From: Adineta vaga
Taxonomy: Eukaryota > Rotifera
Length of the DNA: 64,000 nt
Direction: 5' to 3'
Assembly (NCBI GenBank): GCA_021613535.1
Contig: CP075496.1
Location: forward strand, 13,702,001-13,766,000
A program made the translations under genes and the position numbers. The notes below the pieces were generated by a model, which made no database searches, was not told where the DNA came from, and saw only the letters and a list, made by a program, of their open reading frames with translations. The first letter of the stretch is position 1; every line of letters begins with the position of its first letter. Below, piece after piece: positions 61,801-64,000 of this stretch.

Positions 61801-62276
61801 TCAGTTGAACAGGTAACTCAATAATATCTGAGAAATTAAGCACTTCAAAGATACCAGAAGTCAAAATCGATGTTTTAAAATTCTTTGTAGAAATGTTTGA
61901 AAACAAAATAAAATCTATTGCAGATTCTTATATACAATTTGTCCAAAGTCATTTCGAAAACGAGATGGTATTTTGTAATTCTAACCGTGAATGACACCTA
62001 CTTGGAGTGGCACATTGATTTGTACTGTCCAATGATGGCAGATTCCCTCTCAAATCATCGGTAAAATTACTCAACGTATCTAGTTTCTCATCATTGGTTG
62101 GAGAATTTGCGATCAGATCATCAGTTCTTTGTTTCGGTATAGCTTCTTCGGCAGCAGATGTCGATGTCTCATCCGATGAAGAACTCTAAATAGAAATATG
62201 AAATCGTTTTATAACAGTAGTAACCGTGAATACCATCTGGAGTGCATGAGTGTGGGTATCGTTTTTAATGGACAGC
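58856..62276 (-). CDS. Predicted ADP-ribosyltransferase-E2 ubiquitin-conjugating fusion
   Basis: 5' end not found; visible exons begin 62276 and 62185 (polar, SSSDETSTSAAEEAIPKQR). The N-terminal domain is NIVWLQRDPDRKFLQ…TFDECLDYIQ. The R-S-E transferase follows: R in LHVYRGKSM, FLSTT, and the catalytic EQE in KDEQEVLVSI. It should move ADP-ribose from NAD+ to protein side chains. The exon ending DTEDT (60003-60254 region) splices in phase, with GTGAGT donor and TTTTGTTTTAG acceptor, onto YRQSRLPLSTMITIKLKRIH. This starts an E2 fold: YHPNINENG then IICIGILDGKKDW with the catalytic Cys in the usual place, and INAGLSDFLILYSDY, ending KYGLPR. If the 490 bp intron is not used, the E2 would be a separate gene starting MITIKLKR. 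The ART and E2 parts are each clear; the fusion is an inference. Confidence 0.65.
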
Positions 62277-62812
62277 CTAAAGTAACAAAATTCAAAAGAA
62301 ACAGCTATGAATCGCTTTCTGATTTTGTAACAACAAAACGCAGAGAAATTTGGTTCAACTTTTTGAAGAGAAATTGAACAAAAAATCGAATACTACGCAT
62401 GTCGATCAATAACAAGCAAATCAATACTTATATTAGGTAAAGAACTTCTTTGAAACGACTGTTATGTCAATGTTGTCCTCGTCTGTTTTACTAAAATAGA
62501 TTTGACTATTGTTTTCTATAAGACTGGCAAGCATCCAATAAGAATTTTGTTTTGTCAAAACAAATAAAACGAATCTTTATCATAAAAATCACCAGTATTT
62601 CACGAAGTTGTGCGACTAATAACAATATACCACTTACCTTTGTTATTCAGATATTTCTTTACATACTACATCGAGCAATCGAGTTTAATCATTCGATTTG
62701 CAATGGAATGTAAATGCATAAATCAAATGAGAGATTTATTCATATAAAATAGTCGTAAAATTTCGTTTCTAGTTTAGACGAAAAGAATTCAATGAAGGAA
62801 AGAAAGAAAAGT
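62277..62812. other. Upstream of the ART-E2 gene
   Basis: AT-rich; it should contain the missing first exon(s) and promoter of the ART-E2 gene, and the 3' side of the next gene. No start exon could be chosen with confidence. Confidence 0.35.
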
Positions 62813-64000
62813 TTATAATCGAATATTTTTCTGTGTTTCTTTTGCTTCATGTTGAAGTGCTGCTTGTTTTTCTTCCAATTCATTTTGTTTTTGATTATAT
62901 TTATCTTGCATAAGTTTAATTTCACGTCTCGTTTGTTGTAAATCATCTTCTTCGGTATTTAAATCTTTCAAATATCGAGTCATCAATTCTGATTTATCAA
63001 TTTTTTCCAATGATTTGATATTTTGTCGAATACGTTCTTGATTTTCAAAGATTGATTTAATATGTGCTTCACGAGATTTAATTCTTGTATCTAAATCACG
63101 TAAATTTCCTTGAATATCAACAATAGCCAAAGCTTTATCAAATAATGATGTTGGAATTAAATCACGTTTTGTTGTCCATGTTCGAATTTGTGTATCTGTT
63201 ACTTTACTATCGATCATATGTCGAAGAACTTGTTGAACATATTTCTGTCGAATAATATTTTGAATTAATACAATTGTTTTTTCATCAATTAATTTCGCTT
63301 GAACAAGATCAGGTACTTGTTTTTCTAAAAGCATTTCTAAACCAGCTGTATCATAAATCTTTGTACTATGATGTGCTTGTTCATCAACAATAAATTCAAT
63401 TTCTTCTTGTGGTTCAAGTTTTAATTCAAAACGACTAAAACCAACTGTTGATTTAATACATTTCTTTTGTGTAATAACAACATAACCACCTAACGATGGA
63501 TCACTAACATGATCGATATAAAATTTCGATACAGGTCGATTTAATGAATTGTTTTTGATTAAATAACGTGTTCGTTTTATATGAACTTCTCGAAGATCAA
63601 TACCGATTGGACTTGATTTTGTTTCGATTTTATTTATTTCCGAATTGATAATATCAGCACTTTGAATATGAACTTCTTGAAGTGATGAAGGTGTTGTACG
63701 AAGTATTGAAACAGTTGAATCAAAACCATAACTAAAGCAAAGAGAATTAGATGAGCATTTGAAACATAATGTTTAATTACTTGACTAATTGATCATCATT
63801 GGGTAACATTGGTGTAAAAGCACATTGTGCAACAAAACGTCCTTGATCTAAAACAGCAATACTTCCTGGTGCTAAAACAACATCACTATTATTTCGTAAA
63901 TGAACAGCTTTAATTGCATTTAAATCATTTATTTTTGGATCATAATAAAGTACTAATTGTGCATCCATATGCCATTTATTAACAGTAACTAAAGCACTTT
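62813..64000 (-). CDS. DUF4139-like protein, N-terminus outside the window
   Basis: Two exons seen: beyond 64000 to about 63777, and about 63731-62813. The first (MDAQLVLYYDPKINDLNAIK, LAPGSIAVLDQGRFVAQ) and the start of the second (FDSTVSILRTTPSS, KSTVGFSRFELKLEPQEE) have the beta-rich pattern of the C-terminal part of DUF4139 proteins (…NxSxxPLxxGxxxVxxxGxFxGxA…). An alpha-helical part follows, ending in a long charged coiled coil (LQQTRREIKLMQDKYNQKQN) and KNIRL. Function unknown; cellular location not indicated in the visible part. The DUF assignment is from pattern memory only. Confidence 0.55.

Overview
The window looks like nuclear DNA of a bdelloid rotifer. It is AT-rich, and its genes are split by many introns, mostly about 45-70 bp, with clear GT...AG ends and T-rich acceptors. 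The housekeeping genes are clearly metazoan: CPSF3, UROS, GET4, MRPS15, ATRX and Mieap/SPATA18. They sit among lineage-expanded families that I associate with bdelloids: FMRFamide-type GPCRs, F-box-like proteins, coiled-coil/beta-propeller proteins, R-S-E ADP-ribosyltransferases and polytopic membrane proteins. The taxonomic call is an inference from gene content, because no marker gene was compared. All gene models below were spliced by eye.

Layout. 1-7.5 kb (+ strand): the 3' part of a DNTTIP1 homologue with an intron-containing tRNA-Arg(CCT) antisense inside one of its introns; an ELOVL elongase; a complete 17-exon CPSF3; and a secreted GH16 glucanase-like enzyme. 8.7-11 kb: a GPCR, the first copy of a duplication whose partner lies at 45.9-47.8 kb. 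11-14.8 kb: no gene seen. 14.8-25.4 kb (- strand): two related coiled-coil/propeller proteins flanking a REC8-like alpha-kleisin, then UROS and a CIBAR/FAM92 BAR protein, the last divergent from an F-box-like gene (+). 28-37.6 kb (- strand): Mieap, with an outsized 3.1 kb intron full of purine-rich simple repeats, then mitochondrial uS15m and GET4. 38-45.2 kb (+ strand): an ATRX-type SNF2 ATPase with an N-terminal AT-hook and no ADD domain, a GPI-anchored glycoamylase-like protein, and a small coiled-coil protein.

45.2-64 kb is the accessory-like part. It holds a decayed ubiquitin-conjugating-enzyme relic, the second GPCR copy and a decayed membrane-protein gene. These are followed by one very large minus-strand gene (49.3-56.1 kb) that earlier reading might split into several. 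Splice phases join everything into a protein of roughly 1,900 residues: three tandem 'TM - Cys-rich ectodomain - TM' modules, a seventh TM, a Thr-rich linker and eight FG-GAP/VCBS Ca-binding repeats. Next come a protein with a bdelloid-type N-terminal domain, a predicted fusion of an R-S-E ADP-ribosyltransferase with an E2 ubiquitin-conjugating domain (58.9-62.3 kb), and a DUF4139-like gene running off the end.

The two strongest candidates for something undescribed are the triple-module FG-GAP membrane protein and the ART-E2 fusion. Relics of the E2 gene and of a neighbouring 3' UTR elsewhere in the window show that this part has been reshuffled by local duplication.
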